From Ardenticatenaceae bacterium (GTDB taxonomy: Bacteria > Chloroflexota > Anaerolineae > Promineifilales > Promineifilaceae), in assembly GCA_011525915.1 (NCBI GenBank), contig WYBM01000028.1, forward strand, positions 62,001-126,000: a stretch of DNA of 64,000 nt. Direction: 5' to 3'. The translations under genes were made by a program, and so were the position numbers. Below are positions 16,818 through 24,760 of this stretch, piece after piece. The stretch's first letter is position 1. Each line of letters opens with the position of its first letter. The notes beneath the pieces were generated by a model that was not told the DNA's origin, ran no database searches, and worked only from the letters and a program-made list of their open reading frames with translations.

Positions 16818-17642
16818 TTAGTCAAAGGTTATATCGCTGTAATATTGCCCATCGGCGCCATTGTCAGGGAGCCAGAGGGAGCGGCTGGCCTGCTCAGCCT
16901 GGCTTTTGGTGGCAACACCCAGGCGAAAGGTGGCCGCGTTTTGGTCACGCACCAGGACAAGATCGCGCACAAAGAGGTCACGTTCGTAATCTTTGAAGGT
17001 GCTGCGCGAGGGAGCGTTCCAAAAGCGGGCGCTTTGCCGGTTGAGGGTCAACTGACCATACACTTCCACAATGTTGACACGCCCACCGGGCGGCTTGCTT
17101 TTACGTTTGTCTATGCAGTCTTCCCACGCCTTTTGCAGTTCTTGCCCAAAATCAACGGCATTAAGCGTACGGTTCATGATGCGCTTGATCTGCTGATCAT
17201 ACGCTTTTAGGATGCCGGCAAGGGAAAGGGGAATGAGTTTGGTGAGCGGTTCTTTACCGTAAAGCCACTGCCCTTTACGGGCGGCGATGTCTATATTTAG
17301 AGTGAGGCTGTTAACGAAGAGGGTGGGCGGACGGCCGTGTACCGTTTCGCCCCGTTTTTCAAATTCAGCCCGCAAATCTTTGGCAAATTCATAAGCTAGA
17401 TTATCCAGTGCGGTGTGGGTGGCTGCTGCAAAGGCGGCTACGGCCGTGTCTAGGGCGTCACTGGTGACGTCGGCAGCTGCCGCTTCCAGTTTAACCAACG
17501 CTTTTTGCATGGGCAGGGCATCAGGAGTCGCGCTGGCCAGGGGAACGGCCGTTTTTAAGGCGGACATGATGGTACGTAAGGCTTTAAACTGAGGTTCCAG
17601 GTCAGCCTGAGCCATTTGCAATTTAGCTAACACATCTTCCAT
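16818..17642 (-). CDS. Unrecognised protein heading the ATPase operon
   Basis: 274 residues and no family that I recognise. The first 100 residues look helical and Ala/Leu-rich (MEDVLAKLQMAQADLEPQF, ALVKLEAAAADVTSDALD), possibly a helical bundle or coiled coil. The second half looks mixed alpha/beta, with LFVNSLTLNIDIAARKGQW, VNIVEVYGQLTLNRQSARFWN, DLFVRDLVLVRD and a C-terminal LPDNGADGQYYSDITFD. No membrane segment and no Walker motif. It is the promoter-proximal gene of a minus-strand operon with two ATPases and an endonuclease, with AGGAGAG before the start. It plausibly is the sensor or substrate-binding partner of the ATPases; this is inference. Confidence 0.75.
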   Translation of the reverse strand: MEDVLAKLQMAQADLEPQFKALRTIMSALKTAVPLASATPDALPMQKALVKLEAAAADVTSDALDTAVAAFAAATHTALDNLAYEFAKDLRAEFEKRGETVHGRPPTLFVNSLTLNIDIAARKGQWLYGKEPLTKLIPLSLAGILKAYDQQIKRIMNRTLNAVDFGQELQKAWEDCIDKRKSKPPGGRVNIVEVYGQLTLNRQSARFWNAPSRSTFKDYERDLFVRDLVLVRDQNAATFRLGVATKSQAEQASRSLWLPDNGADGQYYSDITFD

Positions 17643-17777
17643 AGATTATACTCTCCTGTTAGTGAAATGAACGGGCTGGATTTTAGGAGGTATTGCGCTT
17701 TTGATCAAGAGAGCCGGTAAAATAGTAAAATGAGGGTAGTAAACAACTGGTAAAATGATCGGTTGGAGGAATGCACA

Positions 17778-19583
17778 ATGGATGGTTTGGATGAAAAGCA
17801 GATTCAGGCACAAACATCTGCACAGTCGTTTGAGAGAGGACAAAGTTATTATCGTAATGGGCGGGTTTTAAATGTTGTACAGCGTGGCCAGATGGTTATG
17901 GCGGAGGTAGGGGGCAGTGATTATGAGCCGTACCAGGTGCAGGTGACCCTGGCGGAAGACGGTATAGAGGACGCCACCTGCTCCTGCCCGTATGATTGGG
18001 GTGGTTACTGTAAACACATCGTGGCCGTACTGCTGACGATGATTCACCAGGCGGATGCGGTCATGGAAAAAGCAGATCTGGCCACCCTGCTGGCCGGTTT
18101 GACAGAAACCCAGTTACGGCAGGTGTTTATGAACGTGGCCGCTGAGTGGCCCGCGCTCGTAGAGGCTGTCGAGCGAGAGGTGACATGGTTAAGAGAGACG
18201 CCAACCGCCACGGCCGTGCCGGGCATAGGCCGTTCAGCGCCATTGGTAGATGTGACGGCCGTTCGCCGGGAAATGCACAAAGATTTCCGGCAGGCAGGGA
18301 TTGCTGACAGCCGCTATGACCGTTACGATTATTATGGTGACGAGCATGGCGAGATTGATCTGGACGCGATCTTAGAACCGCATCTAGAGAAGGTAGATGA
18401 GCTGTTGGCGGCAGGAGACGTGGAAACGGCGGTGACAGTGATAACGGCTATCATTGAAGCTTACGAGGACGGCCTGACAGAGCTTGATGAGTGGGTGTAT
18501 GAAGCCAACGAGTACGTTTTTGAAGAGACGTCAACCGTGTTGGGTGCGGTGCTGGCCGAGGTTTTGTTGAGCCAGGAGCTGTCCCCGGCAGAACGAGACG
18601 CCTGGCTGGCCCAAATTGATGAATGGGAAGGTGAGATAGGTGATATGGGTATGGCGGTCACGGCCGTGGAACAGGGATGGACCTACCCGCCCCTGGTGGC
18701 CACCATGCAGGGTACTATTACCGAAAAAGGAGCCTGGGCGGGAGAATCGCCCCATTTTGCCGACGAACTGGCGCAGGTGCGCCTGCGTATTCTGGAAAGG
18801 CAAGGGCGTTTTCAGGAATATATCTATCTGGCCGAAGCGGAGGGACAGCTTGATTTGTACGTAAATATGCTGGCGCACACCGGGCAGGTGGCACGGGCGC
18901 TGAGCGAAGCCCGCCAATACCTGGCTTACCCTACCCAGATTCTGGCATTGGCAGGGGTCTTGACTGAGCAGAGCGAAAATGTGGCAGCCCTGGAGATCGG
19001 CGAATATGGTCTAGGTCTGGCCGAGCAAGCCGGTAAAAAGGAGTTGGCGCAATGGCTGCGTGATCAGGCCGAGCAGGCGGGACGGCCGTCACTGGCCTTG
19101 CAAGCGGCTAAGATTGCCTTTAAACACAGCTGCACATTGGCCGACTACCAGGCAGTGGCTCGGCTGGCCGGCAACGAATGGGACATGGTAAAGCTGGAAT
19201 TACTGCCTACCCTGGTGCAAAGTGGGTATGGCGGCCAGGCGGTAGAAATATACCTGCACGAAGGGATGCTGAAGGAGGCCATGAAAAAGGTAGAAAGCGC
19301 CTCCCAACTCTACACCTATAATGGCACGTTGCAAAAAGTGGTAGAGGCCACTCGGGAAAAGTATCCAGAGTGGGGCATTCAGAAGTACCAAAAGCTGGCG
19401 GAGGGGATTATGGATGCAGGCAAAGCCCAACATTACGACACGGCCGTTTCCTGGTTACGCCAGGCCCGTGACATTTATAAACAGCATCACCGCCAGACTG
19501 ACTGGGAGGCTTACCTGGACAGCCTGCTGGCGACACACCAGCGTAAGTACAAACTGGTGCCTATGCTCCGCGCCCTGCGCTAG
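17778..19583 (+). CDS. SWIM zinc-finger protein
   Basis: 601 residues from ATG 17778, which has GGAGGA 7 nt upstream. A SWIM domain C-x-C-x7-C-x-H sits at Cys68/Cys70/Cys78/His80 (CSCPYDWGGYCKH), following the usual FERGQSYYRNGRV lead-in. The rest is an acidic helical-repeat-like region (many A/E/L helices, such as LYVNMLAHTGQVARALSEAR) reminiscent of TPR/HEAT solenoids. SWIM domains bind nucleic acid or proteins. The gene is divergent from the ATPase operon with a 135-bp shared promoter region, so a functional link is possible. It converges with dnaE. Confidence 0.85.
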   Translation: MDGLDEKQIQAQTSAQSFERGQSYYRNGRVLNVVQRGQMVMAEVGGSDYEPYQVQVTLAEDGIEDATCSCPYDWGGYCKHIVAVLLTMIHQADAVMEKADLATLLAGLTETQLRQVFMNVAAEWPALVEAVEREVTWLRETPTATAVPGIGRSAPLVDVTAVRREMHKDFRQAGIADSRYDRYDYYGDEHGEIDLDAILEPHLEKVDELLAAGDVETAVTVITAIIEAYEDGLTELDEWVYEANEYVFEETSTVLGAVLAEVLLSQELSPAERDAWLAQIDEWEGEIGDMGMAVTAVEQGWTYPPLVATMQGTITEKGAWAGESPHFADELAQVRLRILERQGRFQEYIYLAEAEGQLDLYVNMLAHTGQVARALSEARQYLAYPTQILALAGVLTEQSENVAALEIGEYGLGLAEQAGKKELAQWLRDQAEQAGRPSLALQAAKIAFKHSCTLADYQAVARLAGNEWDMVKLELLPTLVQSGYGGQAVEIYLHEGMLKEAMKKVESASQLYTYNGTLQKVVEATREKYPEWGIQKYQKLAEGIMDAGKAQHYDTAVSWLRQARDIYKQHHRQTDWEAYLDSLLATHQRKYKLVPMLRALR

Positions 19584-19605
19584 TGTTCTGCTGCCTCTGG
19601 TCTAT

Positions 19606-22600
19606 TTATGTGTCATTATAGACTCTGGCGATGCCGGGGATGAGGCGAAGGGCTTCAAAGAGTTCGGGACAGCTTTTGGTACGGCCGTTGGGGAAATCCA
19701 TCTTCATCCCTTGCCCGGCAATGCGAATGCTCAGGCCATCTTTCCCCTCGTACTCATTGACCAGCCGCAGGGCGTCACGGCAGGCCTTTTGCCAGTTGCC
19801 GGATGGTTTGACTTCAATCACCACCATGTACCTTTTTTCGTAAGAAGCTGCCACGGTGGGTATGGCTGGCTGTTCAGCCCCGGCTGCCCCATCACCGGCG
19901 GCCGCGGCTGTCTCCAGGTCACCATCTTCCACCGGCGCTTCATCTGTCCTGACCCACCGATCACTGGTCACTGATAACTGATGACCGGTCACCAGCGGCT
20001 GGGCTTCACTGTCTTCGGCGAAATTTGGCGGTGGGGGTGGTGTGGCAATCATCGAGGCAGGTTCAACAAAGTTAGGTGGTGGTTCGGCTGTTGTCTCCTC
20101 TGTAAAAGGCGGTGGGGTGGCGGCACGGCCGTTGCCATTACCTGTGCCATGACCGTGTACCAGCCCCAGGTAAGGACGCTCTTCATCGGCAGACGAAGCC
20201 ACTTCGGCGTTTGTTGTCACCCGATCCACCAGAATGCTTAGATCATCTCCCTTGGCCTGCACCTTGCCGGTTACCAGCAGCACCTGGTCTACCGACACCT
20301 GTTCGCGGCACTCCTTCCAGGTACGTGGAAAAAAGACCAGGTCAATCTTGGCATCCAGGTCTTCCAGTGTGGCAAAGGCCATCGGGTCACCCTTTTTTGT
20401 GGTCAGCGTGCGTAGATGGCTGATCATGCCCGCCAGCCGCACCGACCGGGTGTGCCAATGGGCGTCAATGTCCGGGATGGCAGCTGAGGTCAGATTGGTC
20501 AGTTGGGCCAACGGCCGTTCCAACGGATGTTCAGACACATGAACCCCCAACGCCTCTTTTTCCCACTCTAGTAAGGTTTTATGTTCGATGTTTTCGATTT
20601 GATCCAGTGGATGCAGCAGGTCTACGGCTACTTTTAAGGTGGGTACACCAGCGGCACCACCAAAGAGGCTCATTTGCCCGGTGGCCGCGGCGGCGTGTTC
20701 AGTGCCGCTGTAATTGATGATACGGTCCAACGCATCCATGAGCTGGGGCGGCGTTCCCCAGCAGTCAAGGACACGTGCTTTGATCATATATTCCAACGGC
20801 CGTTTGCCCACCCGCTTTAAATCTACCCGTTCACACAAATCAGCCAGGCTCTTAAAAGGGCCGTTGGCTTCCCGCTCCCCAATGATCTGACTCAGGGCCG
20901 CTTCACCCGCGTTTTTAATGGCCCCCAGGCCAAAGCGAATGAGATGCCGGTTATGAACATCCTCAATGGTAAAGTCCAGCGCTGAAGTGTTGACGTCTGG
21001 TGGCGCCACGTCAATACCCAACGCTTTAGCTTCGGCAAAGTAGCGGCGCACCTTGTCCGTGTTGTCTCGTTCCACCGAGAGCATGGCTGTCAGGTATTCC
21101 ACCGGATAGTGTGCCTTCAAAAACGCCGTCTGACAGGTGATCTTGCCATAGGAAGCGGCATGCCCTTTGGGGAAGCCATAACGGGCAAAAAACTCAATGT
21201 CCCCCCAAATAGCGTCACACACCTCCTGGCTGTATCCATTGGCCATGGCGCCTTCTGTAAATTGAAGGCGGTGTTTTTCCATCAAATCTTTTTTCTTTTT
21301 GGCCACCGCTTTACGGATCATGTCGGCTTCACCGGGGGCATAGCCCGCCAGCTCAGAAGCAATGCGGATAATTTGTTCCTGATAGACAAGAATGGCGTAG
21401 GTATCCCCTAAAATAGGCTCCAAATCAGGGTGATGAAACTTCACGGGCGCCTGTGCATGCATCCGGCGAATGTATTCGGGGATATTTTCCATGGGGCCGG
21501 GCCTGTACAGCGATATGGCGGCCACGATGTGGTCAAAGCGGCGCGGCTTCATATCCATCATCAGGCGGCGCATGCCCGCACCTTCCACCTGGAACACGCC
21601 AGCCACCTGCCCCTGTGCCAGCATCTCAAACAGCTTTTCCGGCTTTTTGGTAGGATCTGGCCCTGTGTGCCCGGCGTCATAGGGGATATTGTCCATGGTG
21701 TAGCTGATCCCGTAACGTTCTTCGATGAGACGGGCCGCCCGGCGCATGACGGTAAGGGTGCTCAGGCCCAGAAAGTCAACCTTTAGCAGGCCAATGGATT
21801 CCACAATTTCCATGGGCCACTGGGTGACGCGGTCTAAACCACCCAGTCCGGCATCACCGCTGGTGGGCCGATTGAGCGGTACATATTCATGCAGCGGCCG
21901 ATCAGAAATGATGACCCCGGCGGCATGGCTGGAGGCGTGACGGGCTACCCCTTCCAGACTGCGGGCTGTGTCCAGCAGATCTTTTACCGTCTTTTCGCTC
22001 TTGTAGCGCTGTTCTAGTTCTGCCGAGTAAAATTCATGCTCCTTGTTTAACACGTCACCAATGTGCGCCGGTTTGCCGGGGATGGCCGGCACCAGCCGGG
22101 CAATGCCGTCTACCTCTGGTAAGGGCATATCCAGGGCCCGGCCCACATCACGGATGGCCGCTCGGGCGCCCAGCGTACCAAAGGTTATGATCTGGGCCAC
22201 TTTTTCCGCGCCATAGCGCCGTTTGGTGTAAGCCACCATTTGTGGACGCAGGTCATCGGGATAATCCAGGTCAATATCGGGCATGGAGACGCGTCCCGGG
22301 TTCAGGAAACGTTCGAAGATGAGGGCGTTTTCCAGCGGGTCAATGCCCGTGATGCCCAGGGTATAAGCGACCACAGAACCAGACGCTGAGCCACGTGTAT
22401 TCCACCAGATGTCATTATCGCGCCACTCCTGGTAGCTTTCGTAGGGAAAAGGGTCTTGATACATTTGCCACCAGCGATCGCGACGGGCGGCCCATTCGCA
22501 CAAATCCCAGACGATGAGGAAGTACGTATCAAACCCCATACGGTGAATGACGCCCAGTTCCAGTTCCAGCCGGGCGCGCAGGGCTTCATGGGTATGGGCC

Positions 22601-23571
22601 CGGTTTTGGCCATAACGCCAGACCAACCCCTCTTCACACAGGGCGCGCAGGTAGGTGTGGGCATCGTACCCGGCGGGCACCTCAAATTCGGGCAGATGGT
22701 AGCCCTGATTATCCAGGTCTACGGCGCACTGTTCCACAATACGCAGGCTGTTTTGCAGTGCGTTTAGGACTACCGCTTCCGGGTAGCCGTTAAAGAGGTG
22801 CATCATCTCGTTGTATGATTTGAGATAGTACCCTTTGTCAGAGAAGCGCATCTTGGGGTTTTGCACCGTAGAGCTGGTCTGGATGCAGAGCAGCACTTCA
22901 TGTGGATCGGCGTCAGCGGCCCGGACGTAGTGCACGTCATTGGTGGCCAGAAAGTTATTTTCCAGGCCGTAATGGGCGGCCATCTCGATGAGTTTTTTGT
23001 TGATGTGGCTGAGTTCGGGGATGGAGTGTTCTTGAAGCTCCAGGAAGAGACGGTCCTTGCCAAAAATGTCTAGGTATTCACCCATAAGTTTATGGGCCTG
23101 TTTCATACGGCCGTCGCCAATAGCTCGTGGTATCTCGGCGGCCATGCAGCCGGTGGTGGCGATCAGCCCGGCGCTGTGTTGGGCCATGAAAGGGCGGTCA
23201 ATGCGCGGTTTATAGTAATAGCCCTCTAACTGGGAGGCACTGGCGATTTGCAGCAGGTTGCGGTAGCCGGCCTGGTCTTGGGCCAGCAGCAGCATATGGA
23301 AGCGTGGCTTGTCTAGCTGTGGATCTTTGTCTTGCATGGTGCGGCGGGCCAGGTAGGTTTCAACACCGATGATAGGCTTGACACCGGCGGCTTTGGCCGC
23401 ACGATAAAACTCAATGGCGCCGTACATGGTGCCATGATCGGTGAGGGCGACGGCCGGCTGCCCCAATTCGGCGGCGCGGCCCACCAGGTCATGAACCCGG
23501 CTCAAACCATCGAGTAAGGAATATTCGCTGTGGCAATGCAAATGAACAAATGGCTGTTGGTCGTCAGGCAT
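19606..23571 (-). CDS. dnaE: DNA polymerase III alpha subunit
   Basis: Replicative polymerase, 1321 residues (about 150 longer than E. coli DnaE). An N-terminal PHP domain begins FVHLHCHSEYSLLDG (8-22). The palm carries MPDIDLDYPDDLRPQM near residue 430 (two catalytic Asp) and GLLKVDFLGLSTLTV (third Asp). The HhH and OB-fold regions (VRLAGMISHLRTLTTKKGDPMAF) follow. The extra length is at the C-terminus: a Pro-rich low-complexity linker (about 1120-1215) that includes a peptide encoded by an ACTGA-type repeat, then a domain ending PELFEALRLIPGIARVYND. The linker is unusual for a core replication enzyme. The stop is 23 bp from the convergent SWIM gene. Confidence 0.97.
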   Translation of the reverse strand: MPDDQQPFVHLHCHSEYSLLDGLSRVHDLVGRAAELGQPAVALTDHGTMYGAIEFYRAAKAAGVKPIIGVETYLARRTMQDKDPQLDKPRFHMLLLAQDQAGYRNLLQIASASQLEGYYYKPRIDRPFMAQHSAGLIATTGCMAAEIPRAIGDGRMKQAHKLMGEYLDIFGKDRLFLELQEHSIPELSHINKKLIEMAAHYGLENNFLATNDVHYVRAADADPHEVLLCIQTSSTVQNPKMRFSDKGYYLKSYNEMMHLFNGYPEAVVLNALQNSLRIVEQCAVDLDNQGYHLPEFEVPAGYDAHTYLRALCEEGLVWRYGQNRAHTHEALRARLELELGVIHRMGFDTYFLIVWDLCEWAARRDRWWQMYQDPFPYESYQEWRDNDIWWNTRGSASGSVVAYTLGITGIDPLENALIFERFLNPGRVSMPDIDLDYPDDLRPQMVAYTKRRYGAEKVAQIITFGTLGARAAIRDVGRALDMPLPEVDGIARLVPAIPGKPAHIGDVLNKEHEFYSAELEQRYKSEKTVKDLLDTARSLEGVARHASSHAAGVIISDRPLHEYVPLNRPTSGDAGLGGLDRVTQWPMEIVESIGLLKVDFLGLSTLTVMRRAARLIEERYGISYTMDNIPYDAGHTGPDPTKKPEKLFEMLAQGQVAGVFQVEGAGMRRLMMDMKPRRFDHIVAAISLYRPGPMENIPEYIRRMHAQAPVKFHHPDLEPILGDTYAILVYQEQIIRIASELAGYAPGEADMIRKAVAKKKKDLMEKHRLQFTEGAMANGYSQEVCDAIWGDIEFFARYGFPKGHAASYGKITCQTAFLKAHYPVEYLTAMLSVERDNTDKVRRYFAEAKALGIDVAPPDVNTSALDFTIEDVHNRHLIRFGLGAIKNAGEAALSQIIGEREANGPFKSLADLCERVDLKRVGKRPLEYMIKARVLDCWGTPPQLMDALDRIINYSGTEHAAAATGQMSLFGGAAGVPTLKVAVDLLHPLDQIENIEHKTLLEWEKEALGVHVSEHPLERPLAQLTNLTSAAIPDIDAHWHTRSVRLAGMISHLRTLTTKKGDPMAFATLEDLDAKIDLVFFPRTWKECREQVSVDQVLLVTGKVQAKGDDLSILVDRVTTNAEVASSADEERPYLGLVHGHGTGNGNGRAATPPPFTEETTAEPPPNFVEPASMIATPPPPPNFAEDSEAQPLVTGHQLSVTSDRWVRTDEAPVEDGDLETAAAAGDGAAGAEQPAIPTVAASYEKRYMVVIEVKPSGNWQKACRDALRLVNEYEGKDGLSIRIAGQGMKMDFPNGRTKSCPELFEALRLIPGIARVYNDT
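19949..19993. repeat. ACTGA-type repeat inside dnaE
   Basis: The plus-strand GATCACTGGTCACTGATAAC and following TGATGACCGGTCACC match the intergenic repeat family. In dnaE it is open and read as TGHQLSVTSDRW within the Pro-rich linker, so the linker appears to have grown by repeat insertion. Confidence 0.7.
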
Positions 23572-23899
23572 AATCTGGCTTCTTCCTTCCCATCGTTATC
23601 GATCCAGAGACGAAGCGTTTGTGTTGATGGCTGGAGGGGTGAACAACGGCAAATGCGGCTCAATTGTTGTATTACCCCGCACGCCTCAGGAGTATACCAC
23701 AAACGGCCGTAACTGGCGTGAAATTTTAAGGCTGAATTTGCGGCTGATGCCCGCTATTTTGACCAGCAGTATCACTGCGGTGACTATTGTGCTGATGCCA
23801 CGGCGGCGCGTAAAGTATAGTTGTAAACATCTTCGGCAGCCGGTACAATTCATTTCTAAGGTGCTGGTCATTTGCAGCGTGATAGGCACCCACAGGCAC
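23572..23899. other. Gene-free spacer between dnaE and the HTH gene
   Basis: This 328-bp spacer holds the divergent promoters of dnaE and the HTH gene. A longer in-frame extension of the HTH gene covers it (from 23621) but its translation looks non-protein-like (RLNLRLMPAILTSSITAV) and lacks a ribosome site. One ACGGCCGT copy (23704-23711) occurs. I see no clear RNA or operator. Confidence 0.5.
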
Positions 23900-24394
23900 A
23901 TGAAAGAGAGCAGCAAATACTACCCCCTCTACCAGTTTTTTCAACAGAACGACAAAGATGTTATCCTTTTGACGGTAGCCGATGTGCAAAGTATTTTGGG
24001 CGGCCGCCTGCCAGCGCGTGCGCGTGTACAGCGGGCCTGGTGGAGCAACCGGCGCACCGCCAATGCCCAATCGGCGGCCTGGCTGTCAGCGGGCTACCGC
24101 GTAGATGAGCTTAACCTGGAAGAAAATCCAGGGCGGATTGTCTTTCGCCGTGAGGGGGCCGTGCCGCCTCAGGAAATCCGGCGTGAAGGGGACATTGTCA
24201 TGTGGAATGGGGCGATGATTAAGGCGCTGCGCGAACACATGGGGCTAAACCAGGCTGAGTTTGCCCAGGAATTGGGGGTGCGCCAACCTACTGTTAGTGA
24301 ATGGGAAACTGGCGCTTATGCCCCCAAACGCTCGTCTTCTAAACTACTGATGCTCATTGCCGAGCAAGCGCACTTTAGCTATGACGCCAGCTGA
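23900..24394 (+). CDS. DUF7662-like domain fused to a C-terminal XRE-type HTH
   Basis: 164 residues from ATG 23900 (MKESSKYYPLYQFF). Residues 6-80 match a small domain with the pattern 'SKYyPLyqfl...vQsILGGrLPaRArvqraWWsN...AWlsAGYrV', which I believe corresponds to DUF7662. The C-terminal 55 residues are a helix-turn-helix (MIKALREHMGLNQAEFAQELGVRQPTVSEWETG) of the XRE/Cro class. A sequence-specific regulator is inferred. A 7-bp inverted repeat overlapping a good promoter lies 36-58 bp after its stop and is a candidate target. Confidence 0.82.
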   Translation: MKESSKYYPLYQFFQQNDKDVILLTVADVQSILGGRLPARARVQRAWWSNRRTANAQSAAWLSAGYRVDELNLEENPGRIVFRREGAVPPQEIRREGDIVMWNGAMIKALREHMGLNQAEFAQELGVRQPTVSEWETGAYAPKRSSSKLLMLIAEQAHFSYDAS

Positions 24395-24417
24395 TCGGCT
24401 TTTTTGAGCGTTGGGTA

Positions 24418-24453
24418 TTGACAAAAAATAGTAAATCGTATAGTATGATTTAC
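24418..24453 (+). promoter_or_regulatory. Promoter overlapped by an inverted-repeat operator
   Basis: TTGACA (24418-24423) and TAGTAT (24441-24446) are 17 bp apart. GTAAATC (24431-24437) and GATTTAC (24447-24453) form a perfect 7-bp inverted repeat enclosing the -10. It controls the small gene at 24522. The adjacent HTH protein is the obvious candidate regulator. Confidence 0.65.
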
Positions 24454-24521
24454 GTTGGCGGATAAAATGTTTAAAGCGCACTAACGCCACAAACAACCAG
24501 ATGACAGGAGGAGAGAGCATT

Positions 24522-24707
24522 GTGAGTGCCTATGAGTTGGACACGATTCTCAAAAAATGGGAGCGGGGTGAGCTAACGGCCGAGCAGGCTATTGGCCAGG
24601 TATTACAGTTATTGCAGGTATTGGCAGAGCGGGTGGGACAGTTAGAGAGGAAGATCGTGGGCGAACGGCCGTCAGGCCACAAACCGTCCACGAGGAAGGC
24701 GGGATGA
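24522..24707 (+). CDS. Small protein of unknown function
   Basis: 61 residues from GTG 24522, placed by a strong AGGAGGAGAG 6 nt upstream. An in-frame ATG at 24501 lies inside the ribosome site and is unlikely. The sequence MSAYELDTILKKWERGELTAEQAIGQVLQLLQ is amphipathic helix, then LAERVGQLERKIV (heptad-like, possible coiled coil) and a basic tail. Own promoter with operator and own terminator, so it is a separately controlled gene, perhaps a partner of the adjacent HTH regulator. Confidence 0.7.
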   Translation: MSAYELDTILKKWERGELTAEQAIGQVLQLLQVLAERVGQLERKIVGERPSGHKPSTRKAG

Positions 24708-24713
24708 GGGAAA

Positions 24714-24743
24714 GGGCGGCTCACCCCTTAGCGTGAGCCGCCC
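24714..24743. terminator. Bidirectional hairpin between convergent genes
   Basis: GGGCGGCTCAC (24714-24724) pairs perfectly with GTGAGCCGCCC (24733-24743), an 11-bp stem with an 8-nt loop. It lies 7 nt after the small gene and 18 nt after the AOR stop. There is no long U-tract. Confidence 0.7.
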
Positions 24744-24760
24744 ACCGTTAGGCAACTCGT

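Noticed and set aside
9985..17642. Calling the island a standard BREX locus
   Set aside because: No PglX methyltransferase, PglZ phosphatase-domain protein, BrxL or BrxA/B is seen. The methyltransferase present is a small type II beta-class enzyme, not PglX.
23621..23899. 93-residue N-terminal extension of the HTH protein
   Set aside because: The extension has no ribosome site or conserved residues. The domain begins at MKESSKYYPLY (23900).
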